The notes below the pieces were generated by a model. It made no database searches and was not told the origin of the DNA. It saw only the letters and a program-made list of their open reading frames with translations. The position numbers were made by a program, and so were the translations under genes. From Orlajensenia sp001423545 (GTDB taxonomy: Bacteria > Actinomycetota > Actinomycetes > Actinomycetales > Microbacteriaceae), in NCBI GenBank assembly GCA_001423545.1, contig LMOK01000001.1, forward strand, positions 248,001 to 312,000: a stretch of DNA of 64,000 nucleotides, in the 5' to 3' direction. Shown piece by piece: positions 35,579-44,228 of the stretch. Positions within the stretch are counted from its first letter, which is position 1, and every line of letters starts with the position of its first letter.

Positions 35579-37303
35579 ATGAGCACCGCAACAGCACCGG
35601 CTCCCGCCCGGACCTTCGGAACGCCGAAGGTCGAGAAGAAGGGCAACATCTTCGTGCGGTGGATCACCTCCACCGACCACAAGATCATCGGGTACATGTA
35701 CCTGATCGCCTCGTTCGTGTTCTTCTGCATCGCAGGAGTCATGGCGCTCGTCATCCGCGCCCAGCTCTTCGAGCCCGGCCTGGAGATCCTGCAGACGAAG
35801 GAACAGTACAACCAGCTGTTCACGATGCACGGTACGATCATGCTCCTCATGTTCGCGACGCCGCTGTTCGCCGGCTTCGCCAACGTGATCATGCCGCTCC
35901 AGATCGGTGCCCCCGACGTGGCATTCCCGCGTCTGAACGCCTTCGCGTTCTGGCTCTTCCTGTTCGGCAGCCTCATCGCCGTGGGTGGTTTCCTCACCCC
36001 GCAGGGCGCGGCCTCGTTCGGGTGGACGGCGTATCAACCGCTCTCCACCACGACGTTCAGCCCGGGCCTCGGCGGCAACCTCTGGATGTTCGGCCTCGGC
36101 ATGAGCGGTTTCGGAACCATCCTCGGTGGCGTGAACTTCATCACGACGATCATCACCATGCGCGCTCCCGGAATGACCATGTTCCGCATGCCGATCTTCA
36201 CGTGGAACACCCTCGTGACGTCGCTGCTCGTACTCATGGCGTTCCCGGTGCTGGCCGCCGCGATCCTCGCCGCCGGTGCCGACCGCGTGTTCGGCGCCCA
36301 CATCTACGACCCCGCCAACGGTGGAGTCATGCTGTGGCAGCACCTCTTCTGGTTCTTCGGCCACCCCGAGGTGTACATCATCGCGCTGCCGTTCTTCGGC
36401 ATCGTGTCGGAGATCCTGCCCGTGTTCAGCCGCAAGCCGATCTTCGGTTACAAGACGCTGATCTACGCGACCATCGCGATCGCGGCCCTCTCGGTCACGG
36501 TCTGGGCTCACCACATGTACGTGACGGGTTCGGTGCTCCTGCCCTGGTTCGCACTCATGACGATGCTGATCGCGGTGCCGACAGGCGTGAAGATCTTCAA
36601 CTGGATCGGCACCATGTGGCGCGGCTCCGTGACGTTCGAGACGCCCATGCTCTGGACCCTCGGCTTCCTCATCACCTTCGTCTTCGGTGGCCTCACGGGA
36701 GTCATCCTCTCCAGCCCTCCGCTCGACTTCCACGTGTCGGACACGTACTTCGTCGTGGCGCACTTCCACTACGTCGTGTTCGGAACCGTCGTGTTCGCCA
36801 TGTTCGCCGGGTTCTACTTCTGGTGGCCGAAGTGGACCGGCAAGATGCTCAACGAGCGGCTCGGCAAGATCCACTTCTGGATCCTCTTCATCGGCTTCCA
36901 CACGACCTTCCTCGTCCAGCACTGGCTCGGAGTGGTCGGCATGCCGCGCCGCTACGCGACCTACCTGCCCGATGACGGATTCACCTGGATGAACCAGCTC
37001 TCCTCGGTCGGATCCGCCATCCTCGCGCTGTCGATGGTGCCGTTCTTCCTGAACATCTACATCACGGCTCGCCGCGCTCCTCGCGTGACGGTGAACGACC
37101 CGTGGGGCTACGGTGGATCGCTCGAGTGGGCGACCTCGTGCCCGCCGCCGCGACACAACTTCACCTCGATCCCGCGCATCCGTTCCGAGCGCCCGGCGTT
37201 CGACCTCAATCACCCTGAGGCCGGCCTGCCGATCGGAATCGGCCCTGCGAAGGATGCTCCGGATGCCCCCACGTACGACGCGACGAAAGACGAGGTCAAG
37301 TAG
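35579..37303 (+). CDS. ctaD: cytochrome c oxidase subunit I
   Basis: The 574-residue catalytic subunit with haem a and the haem a3-CuB centre; it reduces oxygen to water and pumps protons. Twelve transmembrane helices. Ligands: haem a His in QLFTMHGTIMLLM, the CuB His and cross-linked Tyr in FFGHPEVYIIALP, the His pair in VWAHHMYVTG, and haem His in HFHYVVFG. The N-terminus (residues 1-40) is cytosolic and carries TSTDHKIIGYMY. ATG at 35579 follows GAGGAGGGCG. Coupled to ctaC and directly abutting ctaF. Confidence 0.97.
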   Translation: MSTATAPAPARTFGTPKVEKKGNIFVRWITSTDHKIIGYMYLIASFVFFCIAGVMALVIRAQLFEPGLEILQTKEQYNQLFTMHGTIMLLMFATPLFAGFANVIMPLQIGAPDVAFPRLNAFAFWLFLFGSLIAVGGFLTPQGAASFGWTAYQPLSTTTFSPGLGGNLWMFGLGMSGFGTILGGVNFITTIITMRAPGMTMFRMPIFTWNTLVTSLLVLMAFPVLAAAILAAGADRVFGAHIYDPANGGVMLWQHLFWFFGHPEVYIIALPFFGIVSEILPVFSRKPIFGYKTLIYATIAIAALSVTVWAHHMYVTGSVLLPWFALMTMLIAVPTGVKIFNWIGTMWRGSVTFETPMLWTLGFLITFVFGGLTGVILSSPPLDFHVSDTYFVVAHFHYVVFGTVVFAMFAGFYFWWPKWTGKMLNERLGKIHFWILFIGFHTTFLVQHWLGVVGMPRRYATYLPDDGFTWMNQLSSVGSAILALSMVPFFLNIYITARRAPRVTVNDPWGYGGSLEWATSCPPPRHNFTSIPRIRSERPAFDLNHPEAGLPIGIGPAKDAPDAPTYDATKDEVK

Positions 37304-37729
37304 ATGAGAGTCAACGCCGTCCTCCTCTGGGTTCTCGCGGTCTTCTTCCTCCTCTCCGCGGCCGTATACGGTTTCTGGACCTGGCTCGACTCCGGTGACG
37401 ACCAGCGCATCGAGGCTGTCGGCACGATCGGCATGTTCCTCTGCGCCGTGCTCGCCGCGTTCATCGCGTTCTACGTCGGCCGCGTCCACAGCGCCCAGGG
37501 CGGCGAACTGCCCGAGGACCGCCTCGACGCCAACATCGACGACGGAGACGCCGAACTCGGCTTCTTCAGCCCGTGGAGCTGGTGGCCGCTGCTGCTCGGC
37601 GCCTCGGTCGCGGTCAGCTTCCTCGGCCTCGCCGTCGGGTTCTGGCTGACGTACTGCGCCGTGGGACTGGTGCTCATCAGCCTCGTCGGCTGGGTCTACG
37701 AGTACTACCGCGGACTCTTCGCCCGCTGA
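37304..37729 (+). CDS. ctaF: cytochrome c oxidase subunit IV, actinobacterial type
   Basis: A 141-residue four-helix membrane subunit of the actinobacterial supercomplex oxidase. Helices are near residues 5-25, 38-57, 87-107 and 110-130, with the conserved loop GDAELGFFSPWSWWPLLL. The ATG is the base right after the ctaD stop, so translation is coupled. It closes the operon, with a perfect-arm terminator 12 bases later. Confidence 0.93.
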   Translation: MRVNAVLLWVLAVFFLLSAAVYGFWTWLDSGDDQRIEAVGTIGMFLCAVLAAFIAFYVGRVHSAQGGELPEDRLDANIDDGDAELGFFSPWSWWPLLLGASVAVSFLGLAVGFWLTYCAVGLVLISLVGWVYEYYRGLFAR

Positions 37730-37741
37730 TCCACTCCGAAG

Positions 37742-37775
37742 GAAGCGCCCGGCACGTTCTCGTGCCGGGCGCTTC
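37742..37775 (+). terminator. terminator of ctaCDF
   Basis: Perfect 15-base arms (GAAGCGCCCGGCACG and complement) with a TTCT loop, between ctaF and the convergent methyltransferase gene; may act both ways. Confidence 0.8.
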
Positions 37776-37838
37776 GTCGTCCACAGGGGAGACTGCGGGA
37801 CCAACCATCACAGGGCGCGCACTCCGCTCCGAGAGGCG

Positions 37839-38651
37839 TCAGCGGCGCCTGAGACGCACGATGTCGACGGATGCCGTCACGGTCTCAGAGCGCCCGTCGG
37901 AGGGCGCCTCCCGGTGGCGTGCTGCGGGGCCCATCCCCAGGAGCTGCTCGACGGCGGAGCCGTCCAGCTCCATCGCATACGCGACCCTCTCGACGCCGAT
38001 CGCGTCGAAGAGCGACGACGCCTCCTCCTGCAGCCGTTCCGCCTTGTCCGCCGGAACGTCGAGCGCTCGCCCGTCGGCGCGCAGCTCGCGCAGGTGCATG
38101 CCTGACGGCACCACGACGGTGAGCCGTCCATCGGTTCGCAGGATGCGGTGGAACTCGGGGAGGTTGCGCGGGGCGAAGACCGTGATGACGGCGTCCGCGC
38201 AGCCGTCGCGCAGAGGCAGCGGTCGCCACGTGTCGGCGACGACGCCGTCGCTGCCCGTGGCCCGCACGGTGCGACGCACCGCCTCGGGGGAGAGGTCGAA
38301 CCCCAGGGCCCTCGTGTCGCTGTTGCCGGTCGAACCGAGCACGCCGGCGAGGTAGTACCCGGTGCCGCAGCCGGCGTCGACGATCCGCTCTATCGCTGTC
38401 GGCACCGCCGCGGCCAGGGCATCGCGGATGGGCTCGTAGTGCCCGGCTCCGAGGAAGGCGTCGCGGGCGTCGAGCATGGCCGCGTCATCGCCGGTCATGC
38501 GGTCGTTCGCCGCGACGAGGTTCACGTAGCCGCGCTTGTTCGTGTCGAATGCGTGCGCATTCTCGCAGCGCAGCGTCAGGGGAGCGGCATCCGTCAGCGG
38601 AGAACCACAGTGCGGGCAGCGCAGCCACTCCGCGAGACTCGCCATGGTCAT
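37839..38651 (-). CDS. RlmA-type 23S rRNA (guanine-N1) methyltransferase
   Basis: A 270-residue SAM-dependent methyltransferase. The N-terminal zinc finger (LRCPHCGSPL ... LRCENAHAFD) and KRGYVNLV, followed by the Rossmann SAM site IVDAGCGTGYYLAG, FDLSPEAVRR, and VFAPRNLPEFHRIL, match the RlmA family that methylates G745/G748 of 23S rRNA; the actinomycete TlrB branch gives tylosin resistance. Which base is modified here cannot be told from sequence. Two near starts, 38651 and 38645, are both possible; neither has a strong ribosome site. It lies downstream of qcrB on the same strand but beyond a terminator. Confidence 0.85.
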   Translation of the reverse strand: MTMASLAEWLRCPHCGSPLTDAAPLTLRCENAHAFDTNKRGYVNLVAANDRMTGDDAAMLDARDAFLGAGHYEPIRDALAAAVPTAIERIVDAGCGTGYYLAGVLGSTGNSDTRALGFDLSPEAVRRTVRATGSDGVVADTWRPLPLRDGCADAVITVFAPRNLPEFHRILRTDGRLTVVVPSGMHLRELRADGRALDVPADKAERLQEEASSLFDAIGVERVAYAMELDGSAVEQLLGMGPAARHREAPSDGRSETVTASVDIVRLRRR

Positions 38652-38700
38652 GAGTGGTCGCCCATCGTCCTTGTGCCGGAGATGCTCCGAAAACGGCGAA

Positions 38701-38728
38701 GCGCCGATGACGGTGATGTCATCGGCGC
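38701..38728 (-). terminator. terminator of the ctaE-qcrCAB operon
   Basis: Perfect 11-base arms (GCGCCGATGAC and complement), 6-base loop, then TTCGCCGTTTTC on the minus strand; 25 bases after the qcrB stop. Confidence 0.8.
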
Positions 38729-38753
38729 CTCCCAGCGGTTCGAGTCGAACGCT

Positions 38754-40418
38754 CTAGTGAGCGCTCTTCTCGTCGAGCTCGTGGTGGGTGTCGTGGTGGC
38801 CGTGGGCCGCCTCCAGCTCGGTCCTGGTCACCGGCGAGATGCGATCCTCGAAGAACCAGCGGGAGAAGCCGGCGCGCAGGCGCTGACCCACCGTGATGCG
38901 GCCCTGCGAGTTCGGACGGATCATCAGCGGCTCGTAGTCGGTGTAGCTGACCAGGCGCCAGCGCTCGTAGTCCGTGAGCGGCTCGTGCACCTCGATGAAC
39001 TCGCCACCCGGGAGCTTCACGATGCGACCGGTCTCGAAGCCGTGCAGCACGAGCTCGCGGTCCTTCTTCTGAAGCGCCAGACACACGCGCTTCGTGACGA
39101 AGTAGGCGATGAACGGACCGACGATGACCACGAACTGGAGGGAGTGGATGACGCCCTCCATCGTGAGCTTGAAGTGGGTCGCGATGATGTCCGAGCTCGC
39201 CGCCGCCCAGAGGCCGGCGTAGAACGTGACACCGGCAGCGCCGATGGCCGTGCGGGTAGGAACGTTGCGCGGACGGTCGAGCACGTGGTGCTCCCGCTTG
39301 TCGCCGGTGACCCACGCCTCGATGAAGGGGTAGATCATGGCGAGCACGATGAACAGTCCGAGAGCTGCCAGCGGGATCAGGATGTTGAACGACCAGGTGC
39401 GGTCGAGCCACACGAACTCGAGTCCCGGCGGGATCAGGCGCAGGGCGCCGTCGGCGAACCCGATGTACCAGTCGGGCTGCGTTCCAGCCGACACGGGGGA
39501 GGGGTCGTACGGACCGTAGTTCCAGATCGGGTTGATCGTGAAGAACGAGGCGATCAGCATGATGATGCCGAAGACGATGAAGAAGAATCCACCGGCCTTC
39601 GCCGCGTAGACCGGAAGCACGGGCTGGCCGACGGCGTTCATGTTGGTGCGACCGGGGCCGGGGTACTGGGTGTGCTTGTGCACGACCAGGAACAGCAGGT
39701 GCAACGCGATGAGCGCGACGATGATGGCGGGCAGCAGGAGGATGTGCAGCGTGTACAGACGCCCCACGATCACCTCACCGGGGAATTCGCCGCCGAACAG
39801 CAGGAACGAGATCCAGGTGCCGACGATCGGGATGCCCTTGACCATGCCGTCGATGATGCGGAGGCCGTTGCCCGAGAGCAGGTCGTCGGGGAGCGAGTAC
39901 CCGGTGAAGCCCTCGGCCATGGCCAGGATGAACAGCACGAAGCCGATGACCCAGTTGAGCTCACGCGGCTTGCGGAACGCACCCGTGAAGAAGATGCGCA
40001 TCATGTGCAGGCCGATCGATGCCACGAACAGCAGCGCAGCCCAGTGGTGCACCTGACGCATCAGGAGGCCACCGCGGATGTCGAACGAGATGTCGAGCGT
40101 CGATGCCATGGCCGTCGACATCTCGATGCCCTTGAGGGGCACGTAGGAGCCGTCGTAGATGACCGGGGTCATCGCAGCCTGGAAGAAGAAGGTCAGGAAC
40201 GATCCCGAGATGAGGATGACGACGAAGCTGTAGAGAGCGACCTCGCCGAGGAGGAACGACCAGTGATCGGGGAAGATCTTCCGGCCGAGCTCCTTGACCA
40301 TCGTCGAGACGCTGGTGCGCTCGTCGATGTAGTTGGCGGCGGCGGCGGTGAAGCCGCCCTTCTTCTCGACGGCGGTAGACGTCGTCGGGGGTGCCTCAGG
40401 TGTAGTGGCGGTACTCAC
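38754..40418 (-). CDS. qcrB: cytochrome bc1 complex cytochrome b subunit
   Basis: A 554-residue membrane subunit of the actinobacterial bcc complex that oxidises menaquinol. Haem b ligands are the His pairs in RQVHHWAALLFVASIGLHMMR and LYTLHILLLPAIIVALIALHLLF; the quinol-site segment is NPIWNYGPYDPSP. It has an N-terminal extension and a long charged C-terminal tail (about 120 residues, ending with many His) characteristic of actinobacteria. The GTG start overlaps the qcrA stop by four bases (GTGA), with GGGAGCG upstream. Confidence 0.96.
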   Translation of the reverse strand: MSTATTPEAPPTTSTAVEKKGGFTAAAANYIDERTSVSTMVKELGRKIFPDHWSFLLGEVALYSFVVILISGSFLTFFFQAAMTPVIYDGSYVPLKGIEMSTAMASTLDISFDIRGGLLMRQVHHWAALLFVASIGLHMMRIFFTGAFRKPRELNWVIGFVLFILAMAEGFTGYSLPDDLLSGNGLRIIDGMVKGIPIVGTWISFLLFGGEFPGEVIVGRLYTLHILLLPAIIVALIALHLLFLVVHKHTQYPGPGRTNMNAVGQPVLPVYAAKAGGFFFIVFGIIMLIASFFTINPIWNYGPYDPSPVSAGTQPDWYIGFADGALRLIPPGLEFVWLDRTWSFNILIPLAALGLFIVLAMIYPFIEAWVTGDKREHHVLDRPRNVPTRTAIGAAGVTFYAGLWAAASSDIIATHFKLTMEGVIHSLQFVVIVGPFIAYFVTKRVCLALQKKDRELVLHGFETGRIVKLPGGEFIEVHEPLTDYERWRLVSYTDYEPLMIRPNSQGRITVGQRLRAGFSRWFFEDRISPVTRTELEAAHGHHDTHHELDEKSAH

Positions 40419-41491
40419 GAACGCTCCCAGAAGCTCGGTCCGACTGGTTCAAGGAAGTCGCTCTGAGCGATGAGGTAACCCTCGGAATCCACGGCGATGG
40501 GCAGCTGGGGGAGCGGCCGCTTGGCCGGCCCGAAGATGACCTCGCAGTGGTTCGACACATCGAACTGCGACTGGTGGCACGGGCAGAGGAGGTGGTGCGT
40601 CTGCTGCTCGTACAGGGCAACGGGGCATCCGACGTGCGTGCAGATCTTGGAGTACGCGACGATGCCGTCGTACGACCAGTCAGCCCGCTCGGGGAGCTCG
40701 TTGAGGTCCTCGGGGCGGAGGCGCATGAGGAGAACGGCCGCCTTGGCCTTCTCCTCGAGCTTGCCGTGCTCGAGGTCGTTCAGGTCTTCGGGGATCACGT
40801 GGAACGCGCTGCCCAACGTGACGTCGGTCGCCTTGATGGCGACACCGCTCGGGTCGAGCGCGAGACGCGTGCCCTTCTTCCACATGGTGTGGGAGAGCAG
40901 CTCGACGGGGTTCTCGTCCTGCGGTGCGAGACCGCGGAACAGGACGACGGCGGGCAGCGGGAACACGATGAGTGCACCGATGAGGGAGTTGCGGATGAGC
41001 GTGCGACGCCCGAATCCGGACTCCTTGTTCGCCACGTCGAAGATCTCGACGGCGGCGGCGCGGGTCTCGTCGCTTCCCCGGGTCAGGTGACGGATGTCGA
41101 CACCCTCGTCGTCGACCATGAGGGCCTTGCCCCAGTGCACGGCACCGAAGCCGATGGCGAGCAGGGCGAGGGTGAGACCGACTCCGATGAACAGCGTGTT
41201 GAGACGGACGTCTCCGACGTTGTTCGACTCGATCGGGAACAGCATGTAGGCCGCGATGGCCCAGATGCTGCCGACGATGGAGAGGTAGAAGAGCGTGTAG
41301 ACCGTGCGCTCGGCGTGCTTCTCCTTCTTCGGATCCAGGTCGGTCACGCGCTTGCGGTGCGGGACCAGTCCGGGGTCGGTGAAGGCGTCACGCGAGACCA
41401 CGGCGGTGCCGGGGTGTGCCTCGTCGTGATGGTCGGCGACCGACGAATCGGCGACGGTGAGATCCTTACCGTCGTTATCGTCCTGTGCCAT
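40415..41491 (-). CDS. qcrA: cytochrome bc1 complex Rieske iron-sulfur subunit
   Basis: A 358-residue Rieske protein. Unlike proteobacterial forms it has three N-terminal transmembrane helices (TLFYLSIVGSIWAIAAYMLF, TLFIGVGLTLALLAIGFGA, LIGALIVFPLPAVVLF), the actinobacterial layout. The 2Fe-2S ligands are in CTHVGCPVALYEQ and LCPCHQSQFD. The first 60 residues are acidic and cytosolic. AAGGAGAACC precedes the ATG. Translationally coupled to qcrB. Confidence 0.96.
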   Translation of the reverse strand: MAQDDNDGKDLTVADSSVADHHDEAHPGTAVVSRDAFTDPGLVPHRKRVTDLDPKKEKHAERTVYTLFYLSIVGSIWAIAAYMLFPIESNNVGDVRLNTLFIGVGLTLALLAIGFGAVHWGKALMVDDEGVDIRHLTRGSDETRAAAVEIFDVANKESGFGRRTLIRNSLIGALIVFPLPAVVLFRGLAPQDENPVELLSHTMWKKGTRLALDPSGVAIKATDVTLGSAFHVIPEDLNDLEHGKLEEKAKAAVLLMRLRPEDLNELPERADWSYDGIVAYSKICTHVGCPVALYEQQTHHLLCPCHQSQFDVSNHCEVIFGPAKRPLPQLPIAVDSEGYLIAQSDFLEPVGPSFWERS

Positions 41492-41533
41492 GGTTCTCCT
41501 TTTCGCGCTGGGTCATTGCCGTGCTTGCTGCGG

Positions 41534-42346
41534 TCAGTTCGACTTCGCCGTGATCCAGACGGTCAGGGCGACGATGGCGCCGAGACCGAAGATCCAGATG
41601 AAGAGTCCCTCGGCGACGGGGCCGAGTGAACCGAGTTCGAAACCGCCGGGTGAGCGGTTGTCCTGCACGTACTGGAGGTAGGTGATGATGTCGCGCTTGT
41701 CTTCAGGCGAGATGTTCAGGTCGTTGAAGACAGGCATGTTCTGGGGGCCCGTGACCATGGCCTCGTAGATGTGCACACCCGTGACGGTGTCGAGGGCGGG
41801 TGCGAACTTGCCCTCGGTGAGGGCTCCACCGGCGCCGGCCACGTTGTGGCACATGGCGCAGTTGATGCGGAACAGCTCGGCACCGTTCGATGCATCGCCA
41901 CCGCCGTTGGTGAGGTGGTCCTCGGGGATCGACGGGCCGGGGCCGAGCGACGCCACGTAGTTGGCCAGGGCCTTGACCTGCTCGTCGGTGAACTGCACGG
42001 GCTTCTCTTCGGCCTGCGGTCCGTTCATCTGCATGGGCATGCGGCCGGTGCCGACCTGGAAGTCGACGGCTGCGGCTCCCACGCCGATGAGGCTCGGGCC
42101 GTTGTTGGTTCCAGCAGCACCCATACCGTGACAGGTGGCGCAGTTGGCCTGGAAGAGCTTCTCGCCCTCCTCGATCGTCGACTGGGCCGCGATCTGGGTC
42201 TCGGCGGACGCCGTGCTGGTGTTCACGGCCGCATAGGCGCCACCGGTGACGCCGAGGCCGATCGCGATCAGGGCGACAGTGGCGAGCGGATGCCGCCGGC
42301 CTGTCTTGCGGCGGCTGGCGCCTGCGGATTTCTTGTTCTCTCGCAT
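41534..42346 (-). CDS. qcrC: cytochrome bc1 complex dihaem cytochrome c subunit
   Basis: A 270-residue dihaem c-type cytochrome that replaces separate cytochrome c1 and c in the bcc-aa3 supercomplex. It has an uncleaved N-terminal signal helix (HPLATVALIAIGLGVTGGAYAAV), two haem-attachment motifs CATCH and CAMCH with later Met ligands (RMPMQM, NMPVFND), and a C-terminal anchor (GLFIWIFGLGAIVALTVWI). AGGAG is 14 bases from the ATG, longer than usual, but no closer in-frame start exists. Follows ctaE after 24 bases. Confidence 0.95.
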   Translation of the reverse strand: MRENKKSAGASRRKTGRRHPLATVALIAIGLGVTGGAYAAVNTSTASAETQIAAQSTIEEGEKLFQANCATCHGMGAAGTNNGPSLIGVGAAAVDFQVGTGRMPMQMNGPQAEEKPVQFTDEQVKALANYVASLGPGPSIPEDHLTNGGGDASNGAELFRINCAMCHNVAGAGGALTEGKFAPALDTVTGVHIYEAMVTGPQNMPVFNDLNISPEDKRDIITYLQYVQDNRSPGGFELGSLGPVAEGLFIWIFGLGAIVALTVWITAKSN

Positions 42347-42370
42347 GGGGACGGTGTTCGCTCCTGATTC

Positions 42371-43000
42371 CTATTTGAGAACGTAGATGACCAGGAAGAG
42401 CCCGATCCAGACGACGTCGACGAAGTGCCAGTAATAGGACACGACGATGGCGCTGGTGGCCTCCTTGTGTCCGAAGTTCTTGACCGCGAAGACGCGGCCG
42501 ATGACGAGAAGGAAGGCGATGAGTCCACCGGTGACGTGCAGGGCGTGGAAGCCCGTCGTCAGGTAGAAGGCCGAGCCGTACGCGTCGGAGGACAGCGTGA
42601 CGTGCTCGCTGATGAGGGTGGCGTACTCCCAGACCTGGCCGGCGACGAAGATGGCGCCGAAGGCATAGGTGAGGAAGAACCACTCGACCATGCCCCATTG
42701 GGTGGGCTTCCAACCGGTACGGCGAGGCTGCATCCGCTCGGCCGCGAAGACACCGAACTGGCACCAGAAACTGGAGATGACCAGGATGATCGTGTTGATC
42801 GTCGCAAAGGGGACGTTCAGCTTCTCGGTCGACGCAGCCCACAGATCGGGGCTGGTGGACCGGAGGGTGAAGTAGATCGCGAACAGGCCGGCGAAGAACA
42901 TGACTTCGCTTCCGAGCCAGACGATCGTGCCGACCGCTACGGAGTTCGGCCGATTGATGGCTGGCGTGGTTGCCCGCGGAGTTAGAACTGTGCTCGTCAC
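42371..43000 (-). CDS. ctaE: cytochrome c oxidase subunit III
   Basis: The 209-residue subunit III of aa3 oxidase, with five transmembrane helices, as in actinobacteria. The segment GTIVWLGSEVMFFAGLFAIYFTLR and the later FHALHVTGGLIAFLLVIGR and YWHFVDVVWIGLFLVIYVLK are diagnostic. I start it at the GTG at 43000, because the -10 hexamer CATAAT ends 7 bases before it; an ATG 9 bases further upstream (43009) lies inside the promoter itself. First gene of ctaE-qcrC-qcrA-qcrB; the other oxidase subunits are on the plus strand at 34.7-37.7 kb. Confidence 0.94.
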   Translation of the reverse strand: MTSTVLTPRATTPAINRPNSVAVGTIVWLGSEVMFFAGLFAIYFTLRSTSPDLWAASTEKLNVPFATINTIILVISSFWCQFGVFAAERMQPRRTGWKPTQWGMVEWFFLTYAFGAIFVAGQVWEYATLISEHVTLSSDAYGSAFYLTTGFHALHVTGGLIAFLLVIGRVFAVKNFGHKEATSAIVVSYYWHFVDVVWIGLFLVIYVLK

Positions 43001-43007
43001 GCTTTCC

Positions 43008-43013
43008 ATTATG
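43008..43013 (-). promoter_or_regulatory. -10 element of ctaE-qcrCAB, leaderless
   Basis: CATAAT on the minus strand, 7 bases before the GTG at 43000. It decides the ctaE start. Confidence 0.6.
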
Positions 43014-43065
43014 GCCGAATCCGGAGGGGGTTTTGCCCATTCGGCGGGGTCAGTCGCGTGGATGT

Positions 43066-43084
43066 CGAGGTTAGGACAGCCTAA
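43066..43084. promoter_or_regulatory. possible DtxR/IdeR iron box
   Basis: A 19-base stretch matching the DtxR consensus TTAGGTTAGsCTAACCTAA at about 14 positions, with the inner palindrome TTAGG-N4-CCTAA. It lies midway between the divergent ctaE and trpD promoters, 70-75 bases from each start. Confidence 0.4.
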
Positions 43085-43131
43085 GAAAGCCGAGGAAGAC
43101 CTGAGAATCCGCGGTGAAAGGCTGGGAGCCA

Positions 43132-43137
43132 TAGGGT
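43132..43137 (+). promoter_or_regulatory. -10 element of trpD, leaderless
   Basis: TAGGGT, 7 bases before the ATG at 43145. Confidence 0.6.
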
Positions 43138-43144
43138 GGATTCC

Positions 43145-44197
43145 ATGCTCGAATCCCAGACGTGGCCGAACGTTCTCGCCTCCCTCCTGCGTGGAGAGGA
43201 CCTCAGCGTCTCCGATGCCTCCTGGTGCATGCAGGAGATCATGACCGGAGAGGCGACGGATGCTCAGATCGCCGGCTTCCTCGTCGCCCTCGCGGCCAAG
43301 GGCGAGACCGTCGATGAGATCGTCGGATTCCGGGACGCGATCCTCGACAACGCCGTGTCCTTGCCGGTGCCGTCGATGGCGCTCGACATCGTCGGGACCG
43401 GGGGAGACCGCTTCGGCACGGTCAACGTCTCGACGATGTCGGCGATCATCGCCGCGGCATCCGGAGTTCCCGTGGTCAAGCACGGCAACAGGGCCGCGAG
43501 CAGCGCGTCGGGTTCCTCTGATGTGCTGGCCGCCCTCGGGCTCGACCTCACCCTCCCGGCCGACCGCGTGGCAGCGATCCTGGCCGAGACCGGCATCACT
43601 TTCGCTTTCGCGTCGGCCTTCCACCCGGGCTTCCGCCACGCCGGGCCGGTGCGCGCCGGACTCGGCATCCCGACGGTCTTCAATTACCTCGGCCCGTTGT
43701 GCAATCCCGCGCGTGCTGAAGCGAATGCCGTCGGCGTCGCCAGCCTCGAGCGGGTGCCCCTGTTCGTCGGCGTCTACCAGACGCGTGGCGCGACGGCCCT
43801 GGTGTTCCGGGGCGACGACGGCCTCGACGAGCTGACCACGACGGGGCACAGTCACGTGTGGGAGGTGTCCCGCGGTCTGGTGACCGAGCACGACATCGAC
43901 CCGCGCGACCTCGGGCTGCCCCGCGCGAAGATGGCCGACCTGGTCGGCGGGGATGCGGCGCACAACGCGGGCGTCGTCCGTTCACTGCTCGCGGGGGAGT
44001 CCGGCCCCGTTCGCGACATCGTCCTGCTCAACGCCGCCGCGGGCCTGGTCGCCTACGACCTCGCCAACAACGCGGCCCTCGTTCAGACCAGCATCCTGGA
44101 GCGATTCGCCGCGAAGATGGCGATCGCCGCCGAGACGATCGACAGCGGGGCCGCGGCCGCGAAGCTCGAGGAATGGATCGAGGCGTCCCGTCGCTGA
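43145..44197 (+). CDS. trpD: anthranilate phosphoribosyltransferase
   Basis: TrpD (350 residues) joins anthranilate to PRPP in tryptophan synthesis. The PRPP-binding glycine loop DIVGTGGDRFGTVNVSTMSA, KHGNRAASSASGSSDVLAALG and the anthranilate-site region AFHPGFRHAGPVRAGLGIPTVFNYLGPLCNP are all intact. It is a stand-alone gene here, apart from other trp genes, next to ctaE as in mycobacteria. Leaderless start. It ends 31 bases from the convergent glpK. Confidence 0.96.
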   Translation: MLESQTWPNVLASLLRGEDLSVSDASWCMQEIMTGEATDAQIAGFLVALAAKGETVDEIVGFRDAILDNAVSLPVPSMALDIVGTGGDRFGTVNVSTMSAIIAAASGVPVVKHGNRAASSASGSSDVLAALGLDLTLPADRVAAILAETGITFAFASAFHPGFRHAGPVRAGLGIPTVFNYLGPLCNPARAEANAVGVASLERVPLFVGVYQTRGATALVFRGDDGLDELTTTGHSHVWEVSRGLVTEHDIDPRDLGLPRAKMADLVGGDAAHNAGVVRSLLAGESGPVRDIVLLNAAAGLVAYDLANNAALVQTSILERFAAKMAIAAETIDSGAAAAKLEEWIEASRR

Positions 44198-44228
44198 CGG
44201 AACGCCTCGACCTCCTCTCGCTCGAGGG

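Noticed and set aside
35342..37804. 820-codon open frame opposite ctaC/ctaD/ctaF
   Set aside because: Charged low-complexity translation and full overlap with conserved oxidase genes.
38730..38752. GGTTCGAGTCGAAC, resembling a tRNA T-arm
   Set aside because: No acceptor, D or anticodon arm fits around it; it lies between the terminator and the qcrB stop.
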